64,000 bases of DNA from Pseudomonadota bacterium (GCA_040384265.1 JAZKJM010000004.1:186001-250000); one strand, 5' to 3'; counted from the first letter of the stretch, positions 18,766-28,518 are shown. Numbers and translations: made by a program. The notes: generated by a model not told the origin, from the letters alone.

Positions 18766-19062
18766 TTAACGGGCGTTGGCAGGTGTGCTGCGGCTTGGCG
18801 TATACTGCTGTGCGCAACGGGGCAGGATAGGGGCCTCTGGATGGCCCGGCGTGTTGATGGTGGCAATCACATTCTCGATACCGCCTACAGCAAGCGTAAT
18901 ATCGCGCATCCGTAACATGGCTGCATCGAGGGTTTCCGGAGACAAGCGGCCATTGCCATCCTTGGCGGCCATTGAGATCATAGGGGCATAATAGATGGTA
19001 TGATTCCGAATCACACATTTTTCAAACGGTGTTAACTGCTCATAGGTCTGATATTTTTCCAT
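18766..19062 (-). CDS. Small protein of unknown function, tandem paralogue
   Basis: The 98-residue paralogue of the preceding entry has the same blocks: MEKYQTYEQLTPFEKCVI, then DITLAVGGIENVIATIN and NTPGHPEAP. One conserved Cys lies in FEKCVI in both copies. There is no signal peptide or membrane segment. The start at ATG 19062 is chosen because similarity to the paralogue begins there; the open frame upstream to 19200 has no counterpart in the paralogue. It is divergent from ilvD. Confidence 0.7.
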   Translation of the reverse strand: MEKYQTYEQLTPFEKCVIRNHTIYYAPMISMAAKDGNGRLSPETLDAAMLRMRDITLAVGGIENVIATINTPGHPEAPILPRCAQQYTPSRSTPANAR

Positions 19063-19214
19063 CGGTCGTGCTCCAGTATCGGGTGATAGGCAAACTATAG
19101 CAGCCCTCCATGACAGTTTCATGACGGCGCGCGAAGATTCCGGCGGCCCATCAAGCTTCTTGACCTCGCCTCCCGCCTGCGGCATTGGTTTGCCTGACAA
19201 ATCATGAGGAATTT

Positions 19215-20936
19215 ATGACCAAAACCTACGGTAAATCCACCCTCGTTTCCCGCCACACCACCTTCGGGCCGGAGCGCGCGCCGCACCGTTCGTATCTCTA
19301 TGCGATGGGGCTGGGCGAAAAACAGATCAACGCCCCGCTGGTCGGCGTCGCCACCACCTGGAACGAAGCCGCGCCGTGCAACATCACCCTGGCCCGCCAG
19401 GCGCAGGTCGTCAAAAAGGGCGTCGCGGCGGCGGGCGGCACCCCGCGTGAATTCACCACCATCACCGTGACCGATGGCATCGCCATGGGCCATCAGGGCA
19501 TGAAGTCCTCGCTCGTCAGCCGCGATGTGATCGCCGATTCCGTCGAGCTCACCATGCGCGGCCATTGCTACGATGCGCTCGTCGGCCTTGCCGGCTGCGA
19601 CAAATCCCTCCCCGGCCTCATGATGTCGATGGTGCGCCTCAACGTGCCCAGCGTCTTCATCTATGGCGGCAGCATCCTGCCGGGCAAATACAACGGCAAG
19701 GACGTCACCGTCGTCGATGTGTTCGAAGGGGTCGGCCAGCTCAACGCCGGTAAAATGACCGAGGACGAACTGCGCAAGCTGGAGCAGGTTGCCTGCCCAT
19801 CGGGCGGCAGCTGCGGTGGCCAGTTCACCGCCAACACCATGGCCTGCGTGAGTGAGGCCATCGGCCTCGCGCTGCCCGGTTCCGCCGGTGCGCCTGCGCC
19901 ATATGAATCGCGCGATGCGCTGTGTTTCGAATCCGGCGAGGCGATCATGCGCCTCATCAAAGACCGCCTGCGCCCGCGCGATATCGTCACCCGCAAGGCG
20001 CTGGAAAATGCCGCTGCGGTCGTCGCGGCCACCGGCGGCTCCACCAACGGCGCGCTGCATCTGCCCGCCATCGCCCACGAAGCGGGGATTGATTTTGACA
20101 TTCACGCCGTCGGCAAAATCTTTAAACGCACGCCATACCTGGCCGATCTCATGCCCGGCGGCCGCTACACCGCGAAGGATCTCTACGATGTCGGCGGCGT
20201 CGAAATCGTCATGCGTACGCTGCTGGATGGCGGCTTCCTGCATGGCGACTGCATGACCGTCACCGGCAAAACCATCGCCGAAAACCTCAAGCGCACCAAA
20301 TTCCCTAAAGGGCAGGACGTGGTCTACCACTACAGCAAACCGCTGCGGAGCGAAGGCGGCGTGGTGACGCTGAAAGGCAACCTCGCGCCCGAAGGCGCCA
20401 TCGTGAAAGTCGCGGGCATGAAAAACCTCGTCTTCACCGGCCCGGCGCGCTGCTTTGATTCCGAGGAAGACTGCTTCGCCGCCGTCAGCGCTAAAAAATA
20501 CAAAGCCGGCGACGTGCTCGTTATCCGTTACGAAGGGCCCAAAGGTGGCCCCGGCATGCGCGAAATGCTCTCCACCACCGCGGCGCTTTATGGCCAGGGT
20601 GTCGGCGAAACCGTCGCCCTCATCACGGATGGCCGCTTCAGCGGCGGCACGCGCGGCTTCTGCATCGGCCATGTCGGCCCGGAAGCAGCGGTCGGCGGCC
20701 CTATCGGGCTGCTCAAGAATGGCGACAGCATCACCATCGATGCGGTTAAGGGCACGATCTCAGTGGATCTCTCCCCCAAAGAAATCGCTGCGCGTCGCAC
20801 GCGCTGGAAGCCGCGGGTGAATGATTACCAATCCGGCGCCCTGTGGAAATATGCCCAAACTGTCGGCAGTGCCGAAAACGGTGCGGTCACCCATCCGGGC
20901 GCGGCAGCGGAGAAGCATATTTTCGCTGATATGTAA
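19215..20936 (+). CDS. ilvD: Dihydroxy-acid dehydratase
   Basis: IlvD dehydrates 2,3-dihydroxy acids to 2-keto acids in valine, leucine and isoleucine synthesis. The 573-residue protein shows the Fe-S ligand regions [11 protein letters not shown]-like [10 protein letters not shown] and [16 protein letters not shown], plus the substrate/metal segment [21 protein letters not shown] near the C-terminus, all at full length. The ATG at 19215 follows TGAGGAAT. It is not flanked by other branched-chain genes. It is transcribed away from the tandem small genes, sharing an intergenic region of about 150 bp. Confidence 0.96.
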   Translation: MTKTYGKSTLVSRHTTFGPERAPHRSYLYAMGLGEKQINAPLVGVATTWNEAAPCNITLARQAQVVKKGVAAAGGTPREFTTITVTDGIAMGHQGMKSSLVSRDVIADSVELTMRGHCYDALVGLAGCDKSLPGLMMSMVRLNVPSVFIYGGSILPGKYNGKDVTVVDVFEGVGQLNAGKMTEDELRKLEQVACPSGGSCGGQFTANTMACVSEAIGLALPGSAGAPAPYESRDALCFESGEAIMRLIKDRLRPRDIVTRKALENAAAVVAATGGSTNGALHLPAIAHEAGIDFDIHAVGKIFKRTPYLADLMPGGRYTAKDLYDVGGVEIVMRTLLDGGFLHGDCMTVTGKTIAENLKRTKFPKGQDVVYHYSKPLRSEGGVVTLKGNLAPEGAIVKVAGMKNLVFTGPARCFDSEEDCFAAVSAKKYKAGDVLVIRYEGPKGGPGMREMLSTTAALYGQGVGETVALITDGRFSGGTRGFCIGHVGPEAAVGGPIGLLKNGDSITIDAVKGTISVDLSPKEIAARRTRWKPRVNDYQSGALWKYAQTVGSAENGAVTHPGAAAEKHIFADM

Positions 20937-21018
20937 GCGGGTTATTTCCTAGTTGATAATCGTTCGCAATTCTGATAGGTTAAATCTATTGGAAACACTA
21001 AAACGATAGGTATCAACC

Positions 21019-21219
21019 ATGGTCGCTCTCATCCGCAAACACCCGGTGCTCGCCAAAACCGCCACCTACAGCATGACGCACGTCACCGTCGCGATCACGG
21101 TCGCCTATGTGCTTTCCGGCAATTTCGCGGTGGCGCTGTCGATCGGGCTGATCGAGCCGATGGTGCAAACCTTCACCTTTTACTTCCACGAGCGCGGCTG
21201 GAAAAAATTCCTGGGTTGA
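21019..21219 (+). CDS. DUF2061 small membrane protein
   Basis: The 66-residue protein has two hydrophobic segments (about residues 18-34 and 36-53) and ends in FYFHERGWKKFLG, the aromatic/basic tail typical of DUF2061. The family is found as solo small membrane proteins and fused to adenylylsulfate kinases; its function is unknown. It ends 31 nt before the carbonic anhydrase gene and is likely in the same transcript. Confidence 0.85.
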   Translation: MVALIRKHPVLAKTATYSMTHVTVAITVAYVLSGNFAVALSIGLIEPMVQTFTFYFHERGWKKFLG

Positions 21220-21250
21220 ATCTCGCCCCCATGTGCAATAGATGGGGGGT

Positions 21251-21907
21251 ATGAGCGAAGAACAACAGTTGCTACCGGAAGGCCTCGCCAAGGGTTACGC
21301 CAAGTTTCGGCAGTTCAAATATGCCCGCCATGCCCAACGCTACATGCGCCTTGCGGTCGAGAGCCAGAAACCGCACACCATGGTGATCGCCTGCTGCGAC
21401 AGCCGCGCCGCGCCGGAAACCATTTTTGACGCCAGCGCCGGTGAGCTGTTCGTGGTGCGCAACGTCGCCAACATCGTCCCACCCTATGCGCCCGATGGTG
21501 AGCGCCACTCCACCAGCGCCGCGCTCGAATTCGCGGTGCATTCCATCGGCGTCAAAAACATCGTCGTCATGGGCCACGGCAAATGCGGCGGCATCGCGGC
21601 TGTCGTCAGCGATATGAACCCGCTGACCAAAGGCGACTTCATCGGCAAATGGATGGCCGAGGTGAAAGAGGTGGTCGATACCGTCGCCGTGCCGCAGGAC
21701 TGCTCCGACCATGACCGCCACACCATCGTCGAGCGCGCCTCCGTGGTGCAATCCCTCAAAAATCTCGAAGCCTTCCCATGGATCGCCCGGCTGGTCGAAG
21801 CCGCCGAACTCACCGTCATCGGCGCCTGGTTCGACATCGCCCTGGGCGAGCTCTATGTCTACGATGGCACCAGCGACGCCTGGGTAAAAGCGGGCGAGAA
21901 CCAGTAG
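21251..21907 (+). CDS. Beta-class carbonic anhydrase
   Basis: Interconverts CO2 and bicarbonate. The 218-residue protein has the zinc ligands of the beta class: CCDSRAAPE (Cys plus the Asp-Arg dyad) and MGHGKCGG (His and Cys). GELFVVRNVANIVPPY and a C-terminal GAWFDIALGELYVYDG complete the fold signature. The start at 21251 is preferred over 21242 because the G-run just upstream works as ribosome-binding site. It follows the DUF2061 gene closely. Confidence 0.94.
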   Translation: MSEEQQLLPEGLAKGYAKFRQFKYARHAQRYMRLAVESQKPHTMVIACCDSRAAPETIFDASAGELFVVRNVANIVPPYAPDGERHSTSAALEFAVHSIGVKNIVVMGHGKCGGIAAVVSDMNPLTKGDFIGKWMAEVKEVVDTVAVPQDCSDHDRHTIVERASVVQSLKNLEAFPWIARLVEAAELTVIGAWFDIALGELYVYDGTSDAWVKAGENQ

Positions 21908-21964
21908 GCTCCACAGCCGAATTTTCATGCAATTGTCATATTCCATCCGCCTATTCTCCCTATA

Positions 21965-22639
21965 ATGGTGCCTATGGAAAAGAAAACCTCCGACCTCTTT
22001 GTTCAGGCCAGCAGCTTTGCCATGGATTTTTTTACAACGCTGGCCACCGTGCCTGCCGTGCTGGCGACAGGCTACAAGCTTTTTGGGGCAAAGAAATTCA
22101 CCACCGAATATGTGCGCCTGCTGAAGAGCCCGACGGTGCTGGCCACCGCGACCACGATGGGTTTAATCGGCGCGATGCTGGAGCGCACGGCACAACGTTT
22201 CGGTCGATTCCATCGTGACGATGAGCGCGCAGAACTCGATGCCTTGCGCGAACATGTCCGTGAAGAGGGGCTGACAGTGTATAGCGACGCTGAAGGCATC
22301 GGTCTGAAAAAATACGTTGATGGCAGGATGCATGCGATCCGTGTGACGAAAGCCGAGAATGGAACCGTGCAGGTCGAGCCTATTGCGAGCGAGTTCTCGT
22401 CGTCTGCAGCTATGAGTTCGCCGGAGCAATTGCAGGCTGAAAACATCGCCATGCGCGCGCAGCTCAATCAAACCGGCCAGATATTGCTGCATGTCGCCCA
22501 GGAAGTTGAAAAGGGCCACCTTGGCAACAGCACCTTGCAGCTGGATGAATCTTCCGCGCCACCGACCCATGTGGCGCGCCTTGAAGCCGAGAAAGCAATG
22601 CAGCAGCTGGCTGCGGTTGCTCCAAGCCTTACCCACTAA
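21965..22639 (+). CDS. Uncharacterised membrane-associated protein
   Basis: The 224-residue protein is not recognised. Its N-terminal part (residues 10-70) is hydrophobic and amphipathic, with TTLATVPAVLATGYKLFGAKK and VLATATTMGLIGAML. A charged, helical middle (RDDERAELDALREHVREEG) and a C-terminal coiled-coil-like region follow. The start could be 21965 or 21974; neither has a strong ribosome-binding site. The gene is closed by a strong bidirectional terminator shared with ntrX. Confidence 0.6.
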   Translation: MVPMEKKTSDLFVQASSFAMDFFTTLATVPAVLATGYKLFGAKKFTTEYVRLLKSPTVLATATTMGLIGAMLERTAQRFGRFHRDDERAELDALREHVREEGLTVYSDAEGIGLKKYVDGRMHAIRVTKAENGTVQVEPIASEFSSSAAMSSPEQLQAENIAMRAQLNQTGQILLHVAQEVEKGHLGNSTLQLDESSAPPTHVARLEAEKAMQQLAAVAPSLTH

Positions 22640-22640
22640 T

Positions 22641-22668
22641 AAAAAAGGGAGCCACTGGCTCCCTTTTT
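22641..22668. terminator. Bidirectional intrinsic terminator
   Basis: AAAAAAGGGAGCC-ACT-GGCTCCCTTTTT forms a GC stem with A- and T-runs on either side, so it can stop transcription in both directions. It lies between the convergent hypothetical gene and ntrX. Confidence 0.93.
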
Positions 22669-22688
22669 CAGTCCGGCGTGGCGTTACG

Positions 22689-24083
22689 TTACGCCGCGTG
22701 TTTGTCTTCGTTGCCGATGCCGAGCATTTTCAGCTTACGGTGCAGGGCGCTGCGCTCCATGCCAACAAAGTTGCTGGTTTTGGAGATGTTGCCGCCAAAG
22801 CGGTTGATCTGCGCGGCGAGATACTGCTTCTCGAACGTCTCACGGGCCTCGCGTAGCGGCATGCTCATGATGTCGTTGGAGAGTTCCGGACGCAGCACGG
22901 TGATGTTGGAATCGATCAGCTCCGGCGGCAGCGAATCGGCGGTGATTTCGCCATTCGCACCGACCTGCGCCATGATGATCAGCCATTCCATCACATTGCG
23001 CAGCTGGCGCACATTGCCCGGCCAGTTATAGGATTGCAGCACGGTGAGGGCATCCTCGCCCAGCACGCGGGTGGCAAGGCCCATCGCATCCGCCGCGCGC
23101 TTGAGGAAGTGCGTGGAGAGGGCGGCGATATCGTCGCGGCGCTCGCGCAGGTTTGGCATCCGCAGCGGCACCACGTTGAGGCGGTAATAGAGATCCTCGC
23201 GGAAACGGCCGGCGGTGATTTCTTCCTGCAGGTCCTTGTTGGTCGCCGCAATCACGCGCACATCCACGCTGACGCGCTTGTTGCCACGCACGCGCTCGAA
23301 GCTTTGCTCCTGCAGGGCGCGCAGCAGGCGGCCTTGCGTTTCCATATGCATATCGGCCACTTCGTCGATAAACAGCGTGCCGCCATGGGCGCGCTCCAGC
23401 AGGCCGAGCTTCTCGGCGCCGCCGTTGGGGTTGGTGTCCTCGGTGCCAAACAGCTCCGCCTCAATCCGCGAGGGGGTGAGGGCGGCGGCGTTGAGCACCA
23501 CAAACGCCGCATGCCCACGCATCGAGCGCGAGTGGATGAGGCGGGCGATCAATTCCTTGCCCGTGCCCGGCGCGCCGGTGATGAGAATGCGCGAGTTGGT
23601 CGGCGCCACTTTTTCCACCGTCTGGCGGACAATGTTGATCGCGGCGCTGTTGCCGATCAGTTCGCTTTCGTTGCTGCCGCGCTTGCGCAGCTCGACGTTT
23701 TCGCTACGCAGTTTTGCCGCTTCCAGCGCGCGGCGCACGATGATGAGCAGGCGCTCGGCCGAGAACGGTTTCTCGATGTAATCATACGCGCCCATGCGGA
23801 TCGCGGTGACGGCGGTTTCGATATTGCCATGGCCGGAAATCATGATGACCGGCACATGCGCGTATTTTTTCTGGACGATCTCAAGGATGCCGAGCCCGTC
23901 GAGCTCCGAACCTTGCAGCCAGATGTCGAGGATGATGGCGGCGGGAACCCGCTCGGCCAGGGATTTCAGTGCACGGTCGGAGTTGTTGGCAACCCGTACG
24001 GCGTATTTCTCGTCGGAAAGAATATCGGAAATAAGGGAGGTGATGTCCGATTCATCATCGATGACAAGAATGTCTGCAGCCAT
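22689..24083 (-). CDS. ntrX: NtrX, nitrogen/redox response regulator of the NtrC family
   Basis: The 464-residue regulator has a receiver domain (DDESD acidic pocket, phospho-acceptor Asp in LDIWLQG, KPF switch lysine near residue 105), an AAA+ domain with Walker A GAPGTGKE and Walker B GGTLFIDEVADM, and a C-terminal Fis-type helix-turn-helix (NISKTSNFVGMERSALHRKL). The sigma54-contacting GAFTGA loop is absent: the segment after ELFG reads TEDTNPNGGAEKLG. This is consistent with alphaproteobacterial NtrX proteins that may act without sigma54. It is separated from ntrY by 368 bp holding two copies of a structured repeat. Confidence 0.94.
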   Translation of the reverse strand: MAADILVIDDESDITSLISDILSDEKYAVRVANNSDRALKSLAERVPAAIILDIWLQGSELDGLGILEIVQKKYAHVPVIMISGHGNIETAVTAIRMGAYDYIEKPFSAERLLIIVRRALEAAKLRSENVELRKRGSNESELIGNSAAINIVRQTVEKVAPTNSRILITGAPGTGKELIARLIHSRSMRGHAAFVVLNAAALTPSRIEAELFGTEDTNPNGGAEKLGLLERAHGGTLFIDEVADMHMETQGRLLRALQEQSFERVRGNKRVSVDVRVIAATNKDLQEEITAGRFREDLYYRLNVVPLRMPNLRERRDDIAALSTHFLKRAADAMGLATRVLGEDALTVLQSYNWPGNVRQLRNVMEWLIIMAQVGANGEITADSLPPELIDSNITVLRPELSNDIMSMPLREARETFEKQYLAAQINRFGGNISKTSNFVGMERSALHRKLKMLGIGNEDKHAA

Positions 24084-24290
24084 GTTAACAACCTCTAGCG
24101 TCTGTTTTAAATCAACGTTTCTTGCTTACCGACGCGCATTTTTTGTGCTGTTGCCCAAAAGTTACACGCCGCCATCTATTTGTCCAGCATTAATTATTGT
24201 GGGGGGTGTGATTTCTTTCACCCACTACCTATAGATATTTGCGCGTTACTTGGTGGCGGCAGTTGCCGCAACTACTCGCGCTGTCACCCA

Positions 24291-24365
24291 GCGAGCCGGG
24301 CGAGTCAGCCATGAGCCCGCGATAGTGGCGCGCAGCATTGGTCAGCAGACCAATGTGTAGCAAAC
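24291..24365 (-). repeat. Structured post-stop repeat, copy A
   Basis: About 75 bp, 90% similar to copy B, which is 83 bp away. Contains the perfect hairpin CATTGGTC-AGCA-GACCAATG followed in gene orientation by the GCGGGC/GCTCGC-type GC-rich hairpin. It is preceded in gene orientation by TTCTAG. The rest of the ntrY-ntrX gap (24084-24290) shows no gene or recognised site. Confidence 0.85.
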
Positions 24366-24373
24366 TAGAACCA

Positions 24374-24447
24374 CGAGCCGGGCGAGCGAGCCATCAGCCC
24401 GCGAGAGCGGCGCGCAGCATTGGTCAGCAGACCAATGCGTAGCAAAC
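24374..24447 (-). repeat. Structured post-stop repeat, copy B
   Basis: Begins 4 nt after the TAG stop of ntrY, in gene orientation. Same two-hairpin layout as copies A, C and D: a variable-sequence stem (here CATTGGTC/GACCAATG) and a conserved GC-rich segment AGCCCGCGAGAGCGGCGCGC. Confidence 0.88.
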
Positions 24448-24451
24448 AAGA

Positions 24452-26623
24452 CTACACTACCGGAAACACCATCGTCACCACTGCGCCGCCCTGCGGGCCG
24501 TTGGCAAGCGTAATACTGCCCTTATGCTCCTCGATGCTGCGTTTGACGATGGCAAGCCCAAGCCCTGTGCCTTTGGCGCGGGTGGTGACATACGGCTCCA
24601 TCAACTGCGCGATTTTATCGGCCGGGAAGCCCGGGCCATTATCCGCAAGGGTGAGGGTGATGGCGCTTGCCGTTTCGCTGAGGGTAATGGCGACGGTTTT
24701 TTCGGCCTGCCCCTCCATCGCCTCAGCGGCGTTCTTCAGCAGGTTGAGCAGCGCCTGGCCCAGCTGTGCCTCGTCGCACAGCAGCGTCACCGCTGTCGCG
24801 GGCAGCGTTTGCGTGTAGTGAATATCCGCATGCGCCGTCTGCGCTGAAAACACCGTCTTGCGGATGATGCTGACCAGATTCTCCGCGCGGAACACCGAGG
24901 CGGGCAGGCGGGCATAGGCAACAAATTCCTCCACCATCCGCCCAATGTCGCGGGTGTGGCGGGCGATGGTGTCGAGATAACGGTCGAAGGATTCGCGCTC
25001 CTCGCTGCCTGCTTCCGGCCCGAATTTCTTGCGCAACCGCTCGGCAGAAAGCGTGATCGGTGTCAGCGGGTTTTTGATTTCATGGGCAATGCGGCGCGCC
25101 ACATCCGCCCAGGCGGCGCTGCGCTGCGCGGCGACCAGCTCCGTCACATCATCGAACGTCACGATATAACCTTCGATCGCGTTGCCGAACTGCTCGGCCG
25201 TCACCTGCACATGCAGGGTGATGCGCTTTTCATTCTGCTGCAAAATCACATCGCCGCTGGCAATGCGGTCGGGCTTTTTCTCAGCTTGCATGACCAGCGC
25301 TTCCACATCCGGCAACACCGCCGCAATTGGCTCGCGGATGATGGCGTCTTCGCGGCCCAGCAGCTCAAGCGCCGTGCGGTTATGCAGCGTCACCTTGCGC
25401 GCACCATCCAGCGCGATGATGCCGGCCGAAACACCCAGCAGCACCGCTTCGGTAAAGCGGCGGCGCTCATCCGCCAGGCGGTTGGCATCGATCAAATCGC
25501 GCCGCTGGGTTTCCAGCTGGCCGATCATGCGGTTGAAGGTGCGGCCCAGATTGGCGATTTCGTCATCCGTGCGGCCTTCCGGCACGCGGATGGAATAATC
25601 ACCACCGCGCACATGTTCGGTCGCCGCCATCAGCGCGCGCAGCGGCTCAATCAGCCGCACCGCAAGCAGCATCCCTGCCCACAGCGAGGCCAGCAGCACC
25701 AGCAGCGCAATCAGCACAAACACGACAAAAAACTGCTTCTGCAAAATCGCCAGGTCGCGTTGCAGCTGGTGATATTCCGTCACCGTTTCGCGCGCGGCCT
25801 GCATATGATCCAGCACCTTGGGATCGACCACGCGGGCCACCATCAAATACATATCCGGCAGGTGCGAAATTTTCACCACCGCCTGAATCTTATTCTGGTC
25901 GTCGCCGAAAATCGCCACCTGTTCGGCATCGGCGCGGCTGAGCACCTGTTCGGGCAACCGCTCGAAGCTGAGCGAGAAACTCAGCGCCGTGCGCGCCAGC
26001 ACGCGCTGCCGGTCGAACACGATCGCTTCCGAAAGATGGCGCTCGGCGCTTTGCTCCGACAGGAAATCGCTGAATGCGGCGGGGTTGCTGAGCATCAGTG
26101 TGCCGCTGGTTTTAACCGCGTCGCTCATGCCAATCGCATCAGTGCGAATCGCGTCCTTGTGCTCGTCGATATAGGCGGTGGCGACGATGACCGAATCCTC
26201 CAGCGCCGCCGATACCTGATTATCGAACCAGGATTTGATGCCGACATTGAAAAACAAAATCGAGAAACTGGCGACCACGATCGTCGGCAAAATAGCGATG
26301 CCGCAGAACATGAGGATGATGCGCGATTGCAGCCGCGTGCCCAGCATTCCGTCATGCGCGCGGGCCCATAGCAGCTTGGCGCGGTGGTGCACCGCATAAA
26401 CCATCAGCACCAGCAGCGCCGCCAGATCGAACAGCACAAACATCACCGTTTTTTGTGGCGAGAGATGGCCCGTCACCGAACTATCGATCTGCACCACCAG
26501 CGCAATCAGGCCCAGCATCAGCAGCGCCATCGCCACGCCCAGCACCCGCCCGCCGCGCATGCGGTAATGCGCGCGCGGCACCTTCATGAACGAGGCGGCA
26601 GGGGAGGTTTCGCTCACGCTCAT
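24452..26623 (-). CDS. ntrY: NtrY, membrane sensor histidine kinase
   Basis: The 723-residue kinase partners NtrX. Hydrophobic segments occur at about residues 28-48, 62-80 and 105-130, then a periplasmic loop of about 150 residues, a further membrane segment near 295-315, a HAMP linker (RLIEPLRALMAATEHVRGG), a PAS domain (about 390-490), a HisKA box with His in HEIKNPLTPITLSAERL, and an HATPase domain with LLNLLKNAAEAM, DNGPGFP and TGLGLAIVKR. The start overlaps the ntrC stop by 4 nt. Presence of a periplasmic loop separates it from NtrB. Confidence 0.95.
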   Translation of the reverse strand: MSVSETSPAASFMKVPRAHYRMRGGRVLGVAMALLMLGLIALVVQIDSSVTGHLSPQKTVMFVLFDLAALLVLMVYAVHHRAKLLWARAHDGMLGTRLQSRIILMFCGIAILPTIVVASFSILFFNVGIKSWFDNQVSAALEDSVIVATAYIDEHKDAIRTDAIGMSDAVKTSGTLMLSNPAAFSDFLSEQSAERHLSEAIVFDRQRVLARTALSFSLSFERLPEQVLSRADAEQVAIFGDDQNKIQAVVKISHLPDMYLMVARVVDPKVLDHMQAARETVTEYHQLQRDLAILQKQFFVVFVLIALLVLLASLWAGMLLAVRLIEPLRALMAATEHVRGGDYSIRVPEGRTDDEIANLGRTFNRMIGQLETQRRDLIDANRLADERRRFTEAVLLGVSAGIIALDGARKVTLHNRTALELLGREDAIIREPIAAVLPDVEALVMQAEKKPDRIASGDVILQQNEKRITLHVQVTAEQFGNAIEGYIVTFDDVTELVAAQRSAAWADVARRIAHEIKNPLTPITLSAERLRKKFGPEAGSEERESFDRYLDTIARHTRDIGRMVEEFVAYARLPASVFRAENLVSIIRKTVFSAQTAHADIHYTQTLPATAVTLLCDEAQLGQALLNLLKNAAEAMEGQAEKTVAITLSETASAITLTLADNGPGFPADKIAQLMEPYVTTRAKGTGLGLAIVKRSIEEHKGSITLANGPQGGAVVTMVFPVV

Positions 26624-28122
26624 GCGGCGTCTTTCAGCATCAGCGATTTGGCGTCGATGCCCAGCTCGCGCATTTTTTTGCGCAGCGTGTTGCGGTTGAG
26701 GCCGAGGATTTCCGCGGCCTTGATCTGGTTGCCGCCGGTCGCGCGCAGTGTCGTCACAATCAGCGGCCGCTCGATGCGGATCATCAGCCGGTCATACAAA
26801 CCCGGCGCCGGCAATCCATCCTCATGCGCTGCGAAATAGGCGCTAAGCTGGGTGGCCATAAAGCTCTCGATGCAGGTCGGGATCGATTCCTGCGAATTGC
26901 TGTGCAGCGTAATCGCCGGACGCGTTTTTGCCTCACCGCGCGGCGATGTCGCGCTCAGCAACGGTGCAATGTCGCGCGCCGTAATGCTGCTGCGCTGCGT
27001 CAGCGCGCATAGGCGATAGATCAAATGCTCCAGCTCGCGCACATTGCCCGGCCAGTCATGCTGGCCCAGCAGCGTGAGGGCTGCGGCATCCAGCGTCTTC
27101 GGTGCAAGCCCGCGCGCCTGCGCCAGCGTCATAAAATGCGTCACCAGCGCCGCAATATCTTCCGGATGGTCGCGCAGCGGTGGCAGTGCGAGGGGCACCA
27201 CATGCAGGCGGAAATAGAGGTCTTCGCGGAACTGGCCATTCGCGACCAGCGCCGTCAAATCCCGGTGCGTCGCGGCAATGATGCGCACTTGCGTTTTCAC
27301 CGCCTTGGTCGCGCCAATCGGCGTCACTTGTTGTTCCTGCAGCACCCGCAGCAAGCGCGTTTGCGCCTCCATCGGCATGTCGCCGATCTCATCGAGAAAC
27401 AGCGTGCCGCCATGGGCCTGCTCGAACGCGCCGGTCTGTTTGGAATGCGCGCCCGTGAACGCGCCTTTCTCATGGCCAAACAGCGCCGATTCAATCAGCT
27501 CGCGCGGGATCGCTGCCATGTTCAGCGCCACAAACGGATGCGCCTTGCGCCGCGACAGCTCGTGCAGCGCGCGTGCAATCCGCTCCTTGCCGGTGCCGGA
27601 TTCCCCGGCAATCAGCACCGTCAAATCATTGCCGATCAGCTTGGCCAGCGTGCCAAACACCTGCTGCATCGCGGGCGATTTACCAATCAGCACCAGCTCG
27701 TCGCTAATGCGCACAATGCCATCTTCCGCATCCTTGTTGGCGGCCGGCGACTGGTGGCGGCAGGCTTTCTCCAGCGCTTCCATCAGCTCGTTCAAATCAA
27801 ACGGTTTGGGCAGGAACGTCACCGCGCCGAGGTCTTGCGCTTTCGCCGCGTTGAGCAGCGTGTTATGCGCGCTCATCACAATCACCGGCAGCTCCGGCCG
27901 CAGCGCCTGCCAGCGTGCCAACCCATCAAGCCCGTTGCCGCGCGGCATGGTCACATCCGTCACCACCGCATCGCCAAGCCCGGCGCGCACCCACCCATCC
28001 ACATCCGAAATATGTTCCGATGCCATCACCGTATAGCCCTGCGCCTTCATCGCGCGGGTCAGCACCATCAGAATGCTCGCATCATCATCGGCGAGCAGGA
28101 TCGTTTTGGGTTGCTTGGTCAT
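26620..28122 (-). CDS. ntrC: NtrC, sigma54-dependent nitrogen response regulator
   Basis: The 500-residue activator has a receiver domain (DDDAS pocket, phospho-acceptor in [12 protein letters not shown], switch Lys in LPKPFDLNE), an AAA+ domain with Walker A GESGTGKE, an intact GAFTGA sigma54 loop ([14 protein letters not shown]), Walker [14 protein letters not shown], and a C-terminal Fis helix-turn-helix with [21 protein letters not shown]. It controls nitrogen-assimilation promoters when phosphorylated by NtrB. Start ATG at 28122. It is separated from ntrB by a 396-bp gap that holds a palindromic repeat, a parS-like site and repeat copy C, so it probably has its own promoter or reads through. 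Confidence 0.96.
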   Translation of the reverse strand: MTKQPKTILLADDDASILMVLTRAMKAQGYTVMASEHISDVDGWVRAGLGDAVVTDVTMPRGNGLDGLARWQALRPELPVIVMSAHNTLLNAAKAQDLGAVTFLPKPFDLNELMEALEKACRHQSPAANKDAEDGIVRISDELVLIGKSPAMQQVFGTLAKLIGNDLTVLIAGESGTGKERIARALHELSRRKAHPFVALNMAAIPRELIESALFGHEKGAFTGAHSKQTGAFEQAHGGTLFLDEIGDMPMEAQTRLLRVLQEQQVTPIGATKAVKTQVRIIAATHRDLTALVANGQFREDLYFRLHVVPLALPPLRDHPEDIAALVTHFMTLAQARGLAPKTLDAAALTLLGQHDWPGNVRELEHLIYRLCALTQRSSITARDIAPLLSATSPRGEAKTRPAITLHSNSQESIPTCIESFMATQLSAYFAAHEDGLPAPGLYDRLMIRIERPLIVTTLRATGGNQIKAAEILGLNRNTLRKKMRELGIDAKSLMLKDAA

Positions 28123-28146
28123 GCGTGCCTCGTTTCATGGTATGCC

Positions 28147-28255
28147 GTCATTGCGAGCGAAGCGAAGCAATCCAGCGTGCCGAGTCTTCGGCGCCAATAA
28201 CTCACCCCTGAGCCAAAGGACTGGATTGCTTCGGCCTCAAGGGCCTCGCAATGAC
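28147..28255. repeat. Dispersed GTCATTGCGAG-type palindromic repeat
   Basis: Outer arms GTCATTGCGAG (28147-28157) and CTCGCAATGAC (28245-28255) and inner arms GAAGCAATCCAG / CTGGATTGCTTC form an imperfect inverted repeat around a 45-bp centre. Elements with this sequence are common intergenic repeats in several alphaproteobacterial groups. No coding frame is evident. Confidence 0.85.
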
Positions 28256-28391
28256 GATATTGCCTAATTTTTAGGCATCTTCTACCAAGCCCCCCGCCGC
28301 GATGCAAGCACAACCGCACCACCCACCCGCGCCGATAGCGCAGCCTAGCATGCCATACGATGTTCAGTAAGTATCTGTATAAAATAAATAA

Positions 28392-28407
28392 TGTTTCACG
28401 TGAAACA
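28392..28407. promoter_or_regulatory. parS: parS-like centromere site
   Basis: TGTTTCACGTGAAACA is a perfect 16-bp palindrome identical to the bacterial parS consensus bound by chromosomal ParB. It lies in the gene-free stretch between ntrB and ntrC. No parA or parB is adjacent, so it would be a satellite parS. Flanks are A/T-rich on the left (ATAAAATAAATAA). Confidence 0.85.
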
Positions 28408-28438
28408 TTCGCGGATTGATCCCGCCGCAATCAAAAAA

Positions 28439-28513
28439 GCGAGCCGGGCGAGCGAGCCATCAGCCCGCGAGAGCGGCGCGCAGCATCAGTCAGTAGACCA
28501 AACCGAAGCAAAC
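28439..28513 (-). repeat. Structured post-stop repeat, copy C
   Basis: Begins 5 nt after the ntrB TAG stop in gene orientation. The GC-rich block is identical to copy B; the variable stem is weaker (TTTGGTC-TACT-GACTGA with G-U pairs). In gene orientation it ends in a T-run (CGCTTTTTTG), so this copy may also terminate transcription. Confidence 0.85.
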
Positions 28514-28518
28514 CAACG

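Noticed and set aside
24956-26371. 471-codon plus-strand frame opposite ntrY
   Set aside because: Low-complexity His/Arg/Gln composition typical of antisense frames; ntrY domains are complete on the minus strand.
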